Shown piece by piece: positions 1-9,240 of a DNA stretch of 57,274 bases. The stretch lies in assembly GCA_947646735.1 (NCBI GenBank), contig CANTFK010000402.1, positions 1-57,274 of the forward strand, written 5' to 3'. Numbering within the stretch: position 1 is the first letter of the stretch; every line of letters starts with the position of its first letter. A program made the position numbers and the translations under genes. The notes beneath the pieces were generated by a model. The model was not told the DNA's origin, did not search any database, and saw nothing but the letters and a program-made list of their open reading frames with translations. This DNA comes from Peronospora farinosa. Its lineage: Eukaryota; Oomycota; Peronosporomycetes; Peronosporales; Peronosporaceae.

Positions 1-357
1 AAAGGTCAGGTGGTTGATACCCCTGAAACACGAAGGAAAAGGCCAGGGAAAGGCCAGGGATAAGCTCCCTGAAGAATTTGGCTCTAAGTCCACTCTCGAC
101 AAGGTCGATCGAGTGGCCACCTACCTGCCCACCGAGTGAAGCATATCCACTCGAGGCCCCACAGGTCTACCTCCCTCAAGGCAGACGTCTACATCTTCAC
201 CAAGTCTCCGAAGTGTGCAACCCGCCAGCCGACGGGTACACGAGGTGAGAAGAAGGTCCATACGAGGCATCGCAGTACCCCCTCCGACGGTCGGCAGTCC
301 GGCACAGTGAGTGGTTTGGGGTCTTATCATACAATTTTGAGAACCCACTCCACCACA
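1..357 (+). repeat. Ty3/gypsy LTR, 5' LTR of unit 1 (left part outside window)
   Basis: This matches the last 357 bases of the complete LTRs at 8106-9240 and 16987-18121 almost base for base. The LTR end is placed at 357 (CTCCACCACA) because it mirrors the LTR start TGTGGTGAAG at 8106, giving the TG...CA termini expected of an LTR. Two bases set it apart: position 5 is G (T in the other three LTRs) and position 167 is A (C in the second and fourth). Confidence 0.9.
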
Positions 358-2878
358 ATGGTGGGCGTGCCCGGATCTTCGGAAGACGCGGGATTTCACC
401 GCGAGTCCCAAAACGATAAAGATGTTCATGTCAAGAAGGAGCACAAGACCGAAGAGCCACTGGAAGACCGATCGCCAGTGACTCAAGAAGAAAAAAACCA
501 AGGATCGAAGGACCGACCGGGCCTTGGTAGAGGCCCGGTCAACATGTTCGAGGTTGAACTTATTGAAGAAAAACCTAAATACCCTCCCTATTTCCTCGTA
601 GAGGACACTTTGGGTCATGATGCCTATCATGATCCAGAGGACCATCAGTCGACGGTGAAAACCGAGAGGCTAAGGTCCTCTAACAAACAAAAAACAAAGA
701 TCGCGCAGTCCAAGCCGACAAAGTTCCCGATAAAGGCACCCAGAAAAACCAAGTCGATAGGCCCCGAGAAGTCAGGACTGGCATCATGGTCAGACGCTGA
801 CGTCACGAGGGCCTACCACCAACGCAAGCTGAACGCGTTCCTGGAGAGCGACCCCGTCGTGAAGACTCTCGAGATACGGCAGCTGGGTCAACTCACTGGG
901 CCAGTGTCAACCCTGCCACGGCTGCACTCCGTCACGGACGCGATCACAGCGCTGGTCACCCTTCTTCGTGAAGCGAACATGGTCGCAGGTCGGTTCGACC
1001 CGGACGACCTGCTATCCCTGGGGTTCGACAGAATCACTACAACGTTAGAGCATATGCACAAGCGTCTGTAGATCCTGGTGGGTACCACACCAGCAACGGA
1101 ACACCCACCTCTGGTGACACCTACACACATGCGGTTCAAGGACAGCCAGATGACGCTTCAAGACATCACGGTGGGTCCCCACATGTACGGAACCGCCGGC
1201 CACCCAGGGGCGAATCAAGACCCATCTCAACGCCGGATGCCAAGCGGCCAGAGGGAAGCAGCACCGTGGTCCCAGGATCGTCCTCAACTAGGTCGGTCAC
1301 TAGGATGCCCCTAGGTCCTACTGGGGCGGCGCTGCTCCAGGCCCGAGCGCGCAGCGCGGAGCAGGAACCACGGGTTCTCGGATCGGCGACGCGTGGCAAG
1401 AATGAAAATCATTCCGATTTTCAGCCAATGGGAAATCAGCAAGGGAAAAAATTGGAATTTGCTCTGCCCCGTGACGAAGATGATGGGGGGGAAGGACCTC
1501 CCTACCCGGTAGGTGATCTGCAGACCCTCTTCGACGTGGCGATGGCAAGATTCTTGAATGAACGCCAAGTATTGCAAGCACACCCTAACGATAATGCAGC
1601 AGGAGGAAGACCAGAGGTGCAAAGGACGACCGCTCACCATGACCAGCATCCAGGCATACAAATGCCAAGAGGCCACACGATGACCGACGTCGATATGGAA
1701 TCCGTCGGTTCCTGTGAGTTCGACCCAGACAACATGGATTTGAGGGGACCTCAGTCGATGATGGCGAACGCAGCGCTGGGGAAGATGCCAAATATGGTCC
1801 CTCGCATCAAACTCTCGGCGACCTCGGATTTTAAAGAATTCCATGGAAGAGACCAAGACGAAGACAAAGCGCGCAGATGGGTATCAACGGTCAAGACAGC
1901 ATTTATAAGAGACCAAGCACAGATGATGAACGATGTCTCGTTTTTGGAGGATTGCTGACTGGACCGGCACAGAATTGGTACCGTCAACTGGGTCGCTCAG
2001 TCCGAGGAAACTGGAAGGACTTAATCCAAGAGTTCATGATTTGGTTCTGTGGCACGGGGGTACCTGTCGCCCGTCAGAACTACCATGCGAAAGAAAAGGT
2101 CGGAAGAGACCCCGCTGGATTATTTGTACCCCTGAATGTGCTTGGACTCAGAGCGAAGATAAAGATTAAGGATGGGTCGCCCAAGGTTCAGAAGGATCAT
2201 GTCGATCACTACGTTTTGACGGTGGACGACCCAGAGCTAGCAGACAAGTTGACTATGTTGCGTCTGGCGGATGTGGAAGAATGGGAGGAAGTATTGACAG
2301 CATGTCAGCGGACGAAAGCAAGACGAGGCAAGATGTTGTTTGGATCAAACAAGTTACGTCAGAAGGCACCGGCATTACCAGATAGACCGAGAGATATGAA
2401 CCGCCGCTCTATACATGCAGTTCGGGCGCCCCTCAAAGACTCGAGCTCTGAAGACTCCAGCCTAGACTCTTCGGAGAACGAAGGAGATTTAAGACGAGTC
2501 TACCTTATGGAGAAAGAAGCAGGGAGGGACCCAAGTGTGAGTTTCTCAAAGAATCTACCAACCAGGGAGGCCGACCAACATCACCAGGCAGTAGACCAGC
2601 GACCCGGCTCATCATCAGCGACCCCGAACACGAGATGCGCATATTGCGGGTCCAAGAAACACGTAGATCTGAATTGCTGGAAAAGATTGACCTGCGACCG
2701 TTGTGGAAGGAAGGGTCATCCATCAGATCGCTGCCTGTTTGTATGCCGGGGTTGTGGAGAGATTCACGAGATTGGGAAGTGCCAGATGGAGGGATTCTAC
2801 CATTTGTTCCGTCAATGGTACAACCCAGCCAAGCATGCAGGGATGTTCCCGGAGAAACTCGAGAAGATGGCAAATTAG
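358..2878 (+). pseudogene. gag: gag (capsid and nucleocapsid), frameshifted, unit 1
   Basis: Gag forms the particle that packages the element RNA. The frame opens at an ATG on the first internal bases (358) and runs to 1071; part of the same protein continues in another frame at 1266-1958, then in a third at 1877-2878. The middle part (about 1830-2330) is a retrotransposon gag domain: RRWVSTVKTAF, then LLTGPAQNWYRQLGRS and a region rich in charged helices. The end (2632-2775) has three zinc knuckles: CAYC-H-C and CDRC-H-C of the CX2CX4HX4C form, then CRGC-H-C with CX3H spacing. At least two frameshifts (between 1071 and 1266, and near 1930) break it. The frame is also open upstream into the LTR from 136, so the true start is uncertain. 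Confidence 0.8.
359..376 (+). promoter_or_regulatory. Candidate primer binding site of unit 1
   Basis: TGGTGGGCGTGCCCGG begins one base after the LTR end. A site starting with TGG just inside the 5' LTR is where a tRNA 3' CCA end primes minus-strand DNA synthesis. The implied tRNA 3' end would be ...CACGCCCACCA; I could not assign the tRNA. The same site follows the LTRs at 9242 and 18123 and, inverted, adjoins 45721. Confidence 0.55.
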
Positions 2879-3477
2879 GACGCTCGCCAGGTTTGAATCT
2901 GGTACGAGCCGAGCGTTCTAGTTGTTGTATCTTTGCATATGTGGAGAAACAGTCCAAGGAGGAAACGGGTATTCCAGTTAAGATTGGAAATACATCGAAG
3001 ATTGGAAATTACCCTGTGGTCCATGATGCTTCTTATAATAAGCCTTACAATTTTGTTCGAGAAAATGCAGTAATGGAGTTGGACTTATTGCGAGGCGTGT
3101 CTAGGGGTACTGATAATACCACGCCCCACTAAATGTTTCAGGCAAGCGAAAGCCTCTGGAAAGGTCAACAACGACCATCCAAATTTGTTATTCGATACTG
3201 GTGCCGAGATACCATTCTGGATATCGCCTTTGCTCGTAAGGTAGGTTGCCAAATTGATGAAAGTGAACGACAAAAATGTATTGGTATTAAAGAAGTCGTA
3301 TACACCACGGAGGGACGCACTCGCATCAAGGTCACTCTGAATGGGAACTTGGTGTACATCTTTAAGGTGTGGGTAGGCCATATGGTAGGCCAGGATGCAA
3401 TATTGAGGATGGACTTCATGGTCCCAGCCGGTATCCGGTTAGACTTGGCCGACGGAACTCTTTGCCTCCCCGATTGA
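2879..3477 (+). pseudogene. Retroviral-type aspartic protease region, frameshifted, unit 1
   Basis: The aspartic protease would cut the Gag-Pol polyprotein. The active-site triplet DTG (LLFDTGAEIP) is encoded at 3185-3214 in one frame, while the rest of the fold (ARKVGCQIDESERQK onwards, 3220-3477) is in another, so a frameshift falls just after the active site. The flap side ends in a hydrophobic stretch and ILRMDFM, where members of this family normally have ILG before MDF; the Gly is Arg here. The frame closes at an in-frame TGA (3475-3477), after which the same frame stays open for another 190 codons. Confidence 0.75.
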
Positions 3478-4206
3478 GCTCGAGTACAATTGACCGGGCG
3501 AAGGACGCTGTACAATACTCGAGTATCGGATGTGAAATTGGGTCGGTATGTACAGATATCCGTTGGAGGATGTACGGAAGTGCCTTTCAAAAGTTCGATC
3601 TCAGATCAGTGGAAATTGTGGGTCACGAGAGGAGAACGATGGGTGACCACCATGATACAAGGGAAAGGACGTCGACAGATTTTGAAGATAACCAATGTCA
3701 GCCCTCGCCCCTTAACATTGCATGAAGATACCAAGTTAGGTATGTGGTTGACTAGGGAGCAAGTTCCGAGAACGCCAGGGTTTGTCTCGGTAGGCTCTCG
3801 AAGATATTCGGAATGGCTAAATCTGGCTTACGAATCTACCACTGACCAAGTCGACCATCAGGCCGACCCAATAGAAGAGGAAGAGGGGCCACTAGTGGAG
3901 AGACCAGAGTATAAGACTCCGTCACACATCTTACAGCGACCAGCGGCCCCAATCCCAATGATTAATATGATGCACCAACCGATACCCGACAGAGAAGAAC
4001 AACCGTGCGAAGAGAGGGTGAATTGGCAGGAGGGGGACCGCCCAAAAGCGGAGGGTATTTAAGAAGACTTACATGCAGTGAAAACCACCATTGAGGAGGA
4101 AGCCAAACTGGTAGACTTGCTACAGGCAGATGACCAGGTGTGTTCTTTCGAGAGTGGGGAACTTTGAGCCGAAGACATAAGGCCAGGGTGGGCGGTCGTA
4201 CCGGAA
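3478..4206 (+). pseudogene. Pol linker between protease and RT, unit 1
   Basis: Open from 3490 to 4062 in the same frame as the protease end and as the RT start at 4207, interrupted only by TAA at 4060 and TGA near 4166. The protein starts with a beta-rich part (VKLGRYVQISVGGCTEVPF) and then becomes acidic and proline-rich. This is the usual tether between protease and RT in this type of element; it has no catalytic motif. Unit 1 keeps the frame through its five-G run at 4032-4036, where units 2 and 3 slip. Confidence 0.6.
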
Positions 4207-6034
4207 GTGGACCCCTCATCTGAAGGCATTGCGTTAGAAGATATACAGATTCCTGATCCAGATGGGAACACTCCCGAAGAGGTGGACAGGTTGCGACAAA
4301 TAATATGGAAGAAACTACATCTGCTGATGGGCAAAGGTAACGCCTTACCCCCGGCCGCCCGAGGAGCGATATGCGATATCGATGTAGGGAACGCAAGACC
4401 GATCGCGCAACGCGTACGGAAAGTGGCCCCTCAATTCAGAGAGAAGCTAGCCGACCTGATCAAGGGACTGTTATCAGCAAAGATCATTCAGCCTTCCACC
4501 TCGCCATGGGCCAGCCCAATTGTGATTATCGCAGAAGAATGGGGTCGATATTCGATTGTGTATCGACTATCGGTTGGTGAATGATCTCACCCATCTTTTG
4601 GTATACCCTATGCCGTTGATTAACGAATTACAGGAAGACTTGGACGGAGCTTTATGGTACTGTTCTCTTGATATGGCGAGTGGTTTTTGGGTCGTCAGTA
4701 TGACCGAAAGGGCGAGACTAATCTCAGCTTTCGTTACCCCACTGGGATTATTTGAATGGCTTCGGATGCCTTTTGGGCTTAAGAATGCGCCTCAGATATA
4801 TCAAAGGTTGTTGGATAATGCGTTATATGGATTCTTACGGATTTCGCCAGGGGCTGCCACAGAGGAAACAGAGGATTTGTTTGCAACAGGTGAACCAGAT
4901 GCAAAATCGGGCCTCTCGATATTGGTTCGACGATCATACATTGACGATATACTTGTTCCTGCCGAATCGTGGGACGTATTATGCCAGAAAGTGGAGCGGC
5001 TGCTAGACGTGTGTGATTATTGTAATTTGTCGGTCAGTGCCGTCAAGAGTACGTGGGGATGTCGGAAGGTCGAGTATCTTGGACATCGAGTTTCTAAAGA
5101 GGGACTAGAGGCCCACCCAAAAGATCTTCAGTCTTTGGTCGACCTTCCTCTACCGACAACGCTGAAGGCTATGCAATCCTTTCTGGGAAGCCTGAATTAC
5201 TACAGCAGATACATCGAAGATTATGCCGTATACGCGTCGATCCTTTACGAACTGAGAGAGGTGGATTTTAACGCTTGGAGGTGCAAATTGAAGGCTAACG
5301 AGGAAGTGGCGGCCCAGGAAGACGACAAAGAAAAATGGTCGAAGGTACAAGTAGCGTTTGCCATGCTCAAGAACAAGATTGCTACGGCGCCCATCCTACG
5401 ACATTTCGACCCGGCTAGGGAGGTGATCATCATTGTCTACGCAAGTGATTGGGCTATCTCGGCGTCGTTGGTGCAGAATTACGACGGCCTATATATGCCG
5501 GTAATGTTTACGAGCCGAACCCTCAAGTCAAACGAGGTGAACTATAGCACAGTGGAAAAGGAAGTGCTGGCGTTGTTACGGATATTGGAAACTTGCTTCA
5601 CGATGTTGGTCACCCGACCCATCAAGGTTCTGACGAGGCATTCTGCACTAGCCTGGCTAGTGAAGTCTTCGGGGTTGCAAGGTAGCTTAGGAAATTGGGC
5701 CGCTCTTTTGTCACAGTGGACTTTGGAGATTGTGAAATGCAAGAAAGGCGAAGACCAGGTACTGGGGGCGTTAGCAGATGCATCGAAATATCTCGACAAG
5801 TCTACAGTGAATGAAGTTGAATATGAGGGCATGTTACTGGATTTTGACCTGATGGAGTCAATGGAGCGACGGCGGTTGATTATTTGTGGAGACTCCAATT
5901 TGGTTATAAGACAGATGCGTGGAGAGATTGAATGCAAAGCTTCAGGTTTATCCCCGTTGCTGGCCAAGGCGTTGAGTAATCTCCGGTCGTGGCCCACCCA
6001 CGCAGTCTTACACGTGAAACGAGACTGGAATTAG
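4207..6034 (+). pseudogene. pol: Reverse transcriptase and RNase H, one frameshift, unit 1
   Basis: RT copies element RNA into DNA and RNase H removes the RNA strand. The N-terminal fingers (LIKGLLSAKIIQPSTSPWAS) end at a frameshift near 4540; the rest runs open for 492 codons from 4556. Visible motifs are CIDYRLVND, SLDMASGFW (catalytic Asp, residue 39), FGLKNAPQIYQR and the YIDD catalytic box (residues 128-131), with an insert of about 35 residues just before YIDD. The first RNase H follows at about 290-400 (VYASDWAISASL, then TVEKEVLALL). Its usual DAS is YAS, so the first catalytic Asp is absent. Thumb and connection are present. The 492-codon frame is preserved in units 2, 3 and the minus-strand copy. 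Confidence 0.9.
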
Positions 6035-6112
6035 AGCGGAGACCAGTTGGCAGTGCGGCTTTACATCAGCAGCAAGGGGTCGAGTCGATACCAAGAGGAT
6101 AGTGGTCAGGTC
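5730..6112 (+). pseudogene. Second (archaeal-like) RNase H remnant, unit 1
   Basis: After the first RNase H comes a second RNase H-like stretch: TVNEVEYEGMLL (catalytic Glu region), IICGDSNLVIRQMRGEIECK (catalytic Asp, about 5891) and HVKRDWN followed, across an in-frame TAG at 6032-6034, by SGDQLAV (final Asp). An additional archaeal-like RNase H is established for oomycete Ty3/gypsy elements. The N-terminal part, with the first catalytic Asp, is missing: the text jumps from LGALADASKY to the Glu motif, so I infer an internal deletion of several tens of residues. The domain should be inactive. Confidence 0.65.
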
Positions 6113-6225
6113 TAGAAACAATCAATCGGCTGCCAGAGGTGTTGTTCCCTAGAGACTGGGGTCAGTCGGTCCAGGTATCTGCGGTGACGAGATCACGGTC
6201 CCCTGTCAGAATATCGGGATAGGTC

Positions 6226-7260
6226 ATGCAAGAAGATGTGGTACAACAACTCCGGATGGATAGGATCCGAGATGTGCAAGAAGAGGAGAGCTGGGTACGC
6301 GAGTTGAATGCATATTTGAATGGAGACTGGAATGACTTGTCGGTGGAAGCGGCTCGAACTTGCAGCAAAATGTCGGAAGACTACGAGATAAGTGAAGAAG
6401 GACTGCTAGTGTACTGCCCCGGTCAGAGAATCGAGGGGGACGACCGAGACATAACTGCCAGATTGGTGATACCTGAGAGTCTCCAAGCCGACGTCCTCCA
6501 TCATTATCATACGAGTTTGGAAGGTGGCCATCAAGGAATCGGGCGTGCTTATCATCGGATCCGACGATATTGTCATTGGAGGGGTCTGTTCCGGAGTGTG
6601 CAGAAATATGTGGGTCAGTGCATGGATTGCGAGACTGGGAAAGGGTGGCCCACTTTACAAGGGAAGTCTCCGGGGAATGTTGAAGCGACGTACCCCTTCC
6701 AAATTATCGCGATGGACCACATACCCTCTCTCCCCAAGTCGCATAAAGGAAATACGGAACTACTGATCTGGGTCGACCTGTTCACAGGTAATGTGATGGC
6801 TAAAGCAAGTGCGTCACGGACAGCCCAGACAGTAGCTGAGGAATATGAAGAATGCGTTTTCCGCCGTTTTGGTGCCAGTGAGACGATCCGTCACGATCGG
6901 GAACCGGGGTTTATGTCGGACTTCTTCCGAGCGCTCAGTCGTATGGTGGGTCAACGTCAGAGAGCAACCATGGCCTACCGACCTCAAGCGAACGGCACTG
7001 CGGAGAGAATGGTCCAGACTCCAACAAGATCGCTCAAGATGTATGTGGCCGACGTGGGACAGCGAGACTGGCATGAATGCGCGGAACGTTTAGCGTTCGC
7101 GTTAAACACGGCTCAAGACAGAGTGCGGGAGGAAACACTGTTCTATCTGGTCCATGGATGGGATTCTAGGAAGGGTATGCTAAGAAATTGGCCCACCTCT
7201 GGCACGGACCATTCCGAGTTCGGGAATTGGTCGGAGATCATGCAGTACGTTTGGAACTAG
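6226..7260 (+). pseudogene. Integrase, zinc finger and catalytic core, unit 1
   Basis: Integrase inserts the cDNA into host DNA. The N-terminal HHCC zinc finger is visible (HHYHTSLEGGHQGIGRAYH, later CMDC). The core triad follows: Asp in IIAMDHIP, Asp in ETIRHDREPGFMSDFF and Glu in YRPQANGTAERMVQ, the D,D-35-E arrangement. So the catalytic residues are all present in one 344-codon frame. The frame goes wrong after FYLVHGWDSRKGM (about 7170): part of the C-terminal domain is absent and the remaining C-terminus continues in the overlapping frame at 7188. All copies share this lesion. Confidence 0.88.
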
Positions 7261-7573
7261 GAGGCACAGAATATAGACTATTCCCAATCGTGTACATCTA
7301 CAAGCTCAAGCCCGTCAGAGAATTCCCCGATCGACCGAACAGCGAGCTGAAGGTGGATGGAACGGATCGAGTCGACTTTGACGAATGTCTGCTACCCGAA
7401 GACAGCTGGGTGCGGGAATTGGAAGAGGGCGAGTATGAAGTCGAAGAAATTTTAGAGAGCCGTACAGGTATGAAACTCGGTATGAACGGTAGAAACGAGA
7501 ATTCCTCGTGCAATGGAAGGGACACCCTGACCCCTCGTGGGTGAAGGAAGTGGATCTTAATTGCGGAGAATAA
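7188..7573 (+). pseudogene. Integrase C-terminus with chromodomain, frameshifted, unit 1
   Basis: The part from LAHLWHGPFRVRELVGDHAVRL resembles the GPF/Y module of Ty3/gypsy integrases. YEVEEILESR (about 7433-7462) starts a chromodomain, which continues after a frameshift near 7470 as REFLVQWKGHP and WVKEVDLNCG, ending at TAA 7571-7573. Chromodomains guide integration towards marked chromatin in chromoviruses; that role here is inferred from the family. Confidence 0.75.
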
Positions 7574-8105
7574 CTCCGCACTTCGAGTGCAAGAAGACAA
7601 GCCATTCCCGCTTCGAAGTAATGCAAAATCATGAAAACTAGCGAACTATACCAAGATCCTTAAAGGTAGACCTGGTAGACCTGGTCCTTATTGGTTGACC
7701 GGTACCTCGTTGGTCGACTTGGGTCTCCTATAGGGAGACCTTCACTTTTCACGAGTCCGATGTATAGAAGAATGAAGAAAAAAAGAAAAAAGGAGAAGGA
7801 CTGACAAGAATCCCAATAAACAGAGGAAAGTATGGCAGAGGATATGGAAGATGGACAGACTCTCAAAAATAGGATCGAAGAGAACGATGTGTTGGTGTTT
7901 ATAGGAAAACCTTAAAGGGAGGCCCAAACTTACTCTTGAGGCGCGGGACTATAGTTTCAAGATGGGGCACGGAAGACATGGCTGGAACGACACGAGTTAG
8001 AGATGGACGACCAACAAAGAGGACAGTAAAGGACCTACGTGACGAAGGAAGTGAAGACATGCGCGTGCTCAATCCGTTGTACGGCTGAGCAAGTGCAGGG
8101 GCGGC
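7574..8105 (+). other. Post-pol region with short ORFs, unit 1
   Basis: 532 bases between the chromodomain stop and the 3' LTR. It starts with a few degenerate repeats of the GGTAGACCTGG/TTGGTCGAC type (about 7664-7730), also found in the LTR. Two short sense ORFs follow: 7832-7915 (27 aa, acidic) and 7978-8088 (36 aa, basic). Read across frames they could be pieces of one small protein, but I recognise no family. The equivalent stretches are 16455-16986 and 25336-25867. Confidence 0.4.
8095..8105 (+). promoter_or_regulatory. Candidate polypurine tract, unit 1
   Basis: GCAGGGGCGGC lies directly before the LTR start TGTGGTG. A purine-rich tract here primes plus-strand DNA synthesis. It is short and interrupted by C, so the call is weak; position is the main support. 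Confidence 0.4.
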
Positions 8106-9240
8106 TGTGGTGAAGTGCTGTCTTTGCGATATGGGGATCCCAGAATCCAGTTGGATTCGGAGTATAGACCGTGGGTCAGGGACAGGAGACCAGAAAGATA
8201 GGGGCCTCAAAGGGGAGCGACCGTTGGCGGAGAACAATCTGCAGGACCCACAGAAGAAAAATCAGTATCAAGGTACCGGTTAGCTGGTGCCGAAGAAAGT
8301 GGACCATGACCTTCCATTGATCGACCCGGTTCCTCGTTGGTAGGCCCAGGCCCCTCATCGGTCGACCCGGTCTCTCGTTGGTAGCCCTGGGTCCCTCATT
8401 GGTCGACCCGGAAGATCTGGATCCCTCATTGGTCGACTCGGTCTTTGGGTGGTAGACCTGGGCCCCTCATTGGTAGACTCTGCCTCTCGTTGATAGACCT
8501 GGGTTATCGGCGATCGACCTTGGCCCTTCGGGGTTCAGCCACTCCGGACCAGTTAACACAAGAATCAGACCAGTCGACGCAAGGAATTAGAGCTTCAGGC
8601 AAGGATAGAGTAAAGGAGTTAAAAGGATAGGACCTTTTAAATACTACTCAATTTGCGATCTACGTGGCACGACTCCGTCACCCAAGAAGAACTTGCTCTA
8701 AGTTACTCACTGTTCCGGGAAGGGATATATTTTGGCCCCCCGTCGAAGACAGTTGTGTAGCGAAGTTCAAGTGCGCATAGAGCTCCAGGATATATTTGGC
8801 CTATGAGCTCGTTCGAGTAGCAACACCCCCCAAGACCCACTATCGGAAGCGGTCTCCCTCACCTCAAGGTCCGGGAGCAACGTAAAGTTCAGGTGGTTGA
8901 TACCCCTGAAACACGAAGGAAAAGGCCAGGGAAAGGCCAGGGATAAGCTCCCTGAAGAATTTGGCTCTAAGTCCACTCTCGACAAGGTCGATCGAGTGGC
9001 CACCTACCTGCCCACCGAGTGAAGCATATCCACTCGAGGCCCCCCAGGTCTACCTCCCTCAAGGCAGACGTCTACATCTTCACCAAGTCTCCGAAGTGTG
9101 CAACCCGCCAGCCGACGGGTACACGAGGTGAGAAGAAGGTCCATACGAGGCATCGCAGTACCCCCTCCGACGGTCGGCAGTCCGGCACAGTGAGTGGTTT
9201 GGGGTCTTATCATACAATTTTGAGAACCCACTCCACCACA
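8106..9240 (+). repeat. Shared LTR between units 1 and 2 (1135 bp)
   Basis: Complete LTR from TGTGGTGAAGTG to CACTCCACCACA, imperfect inverted termini of 12 bases with TG...CA ends. It serves as 3' LTR of unit 1 and 5' LTR of unit 2, with no second LTR or target duplication between them. TATA-like runs occur at about 8636 (TTTTAAATAC) and 8726 (GATATATTTTGG); the start of transcription cannot be fixed by eye. It carries C at 9050 where the first and third LTRs have A. Confidence 0.9.
8312..8527 (+). repeat. Degenerate minisatellite inside the LTR
   Basis: About nine imperfect repeats of 20-24 bases around CCTCATTGGTCGACCCGG, alternating with CTCGTTGGTAGACCTGG, in the U3 part of the LTR. The same motif occurs before the LTR at 7664-7730. 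In the minus-strand copies the sequence between these two blocks is gone, which fits recombination between the repeats. Confidence 0.75.

Larger units (their letters stand above)
358..8105 (+). mobile_element. Ty3/gypsy retrotransposon internal region, array unit 1
   Basis: Order of parts is gag, protease, RT, RNase H, a second RNase H-like remnant, integrase, chromodomain, so this is Ty3/gypsy (Metaviridae order, RT before integrase) with a chromodomain. Reading-frame breaks lie in every gene, so the unit is non-autonomous. Unit 1 is two bases longer than units 2 and 3: it has seven rather than six G at about 1485-1491 and five rather than four G at about 4032-4036. Both longer runs keep the frame open across that point, so unit 1 looks closest to the ancestral state. 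Confidence 0.92.

Noticed and set aside
121..645. Hydrophobic 174-codon minus-strand frame repeated in every array unit and near 45433-45957
   Set aside because: It is antisense to the gag frame across the LTR and PBS; it recurs only because the DNA is duplicated, and no family or start context supports it.
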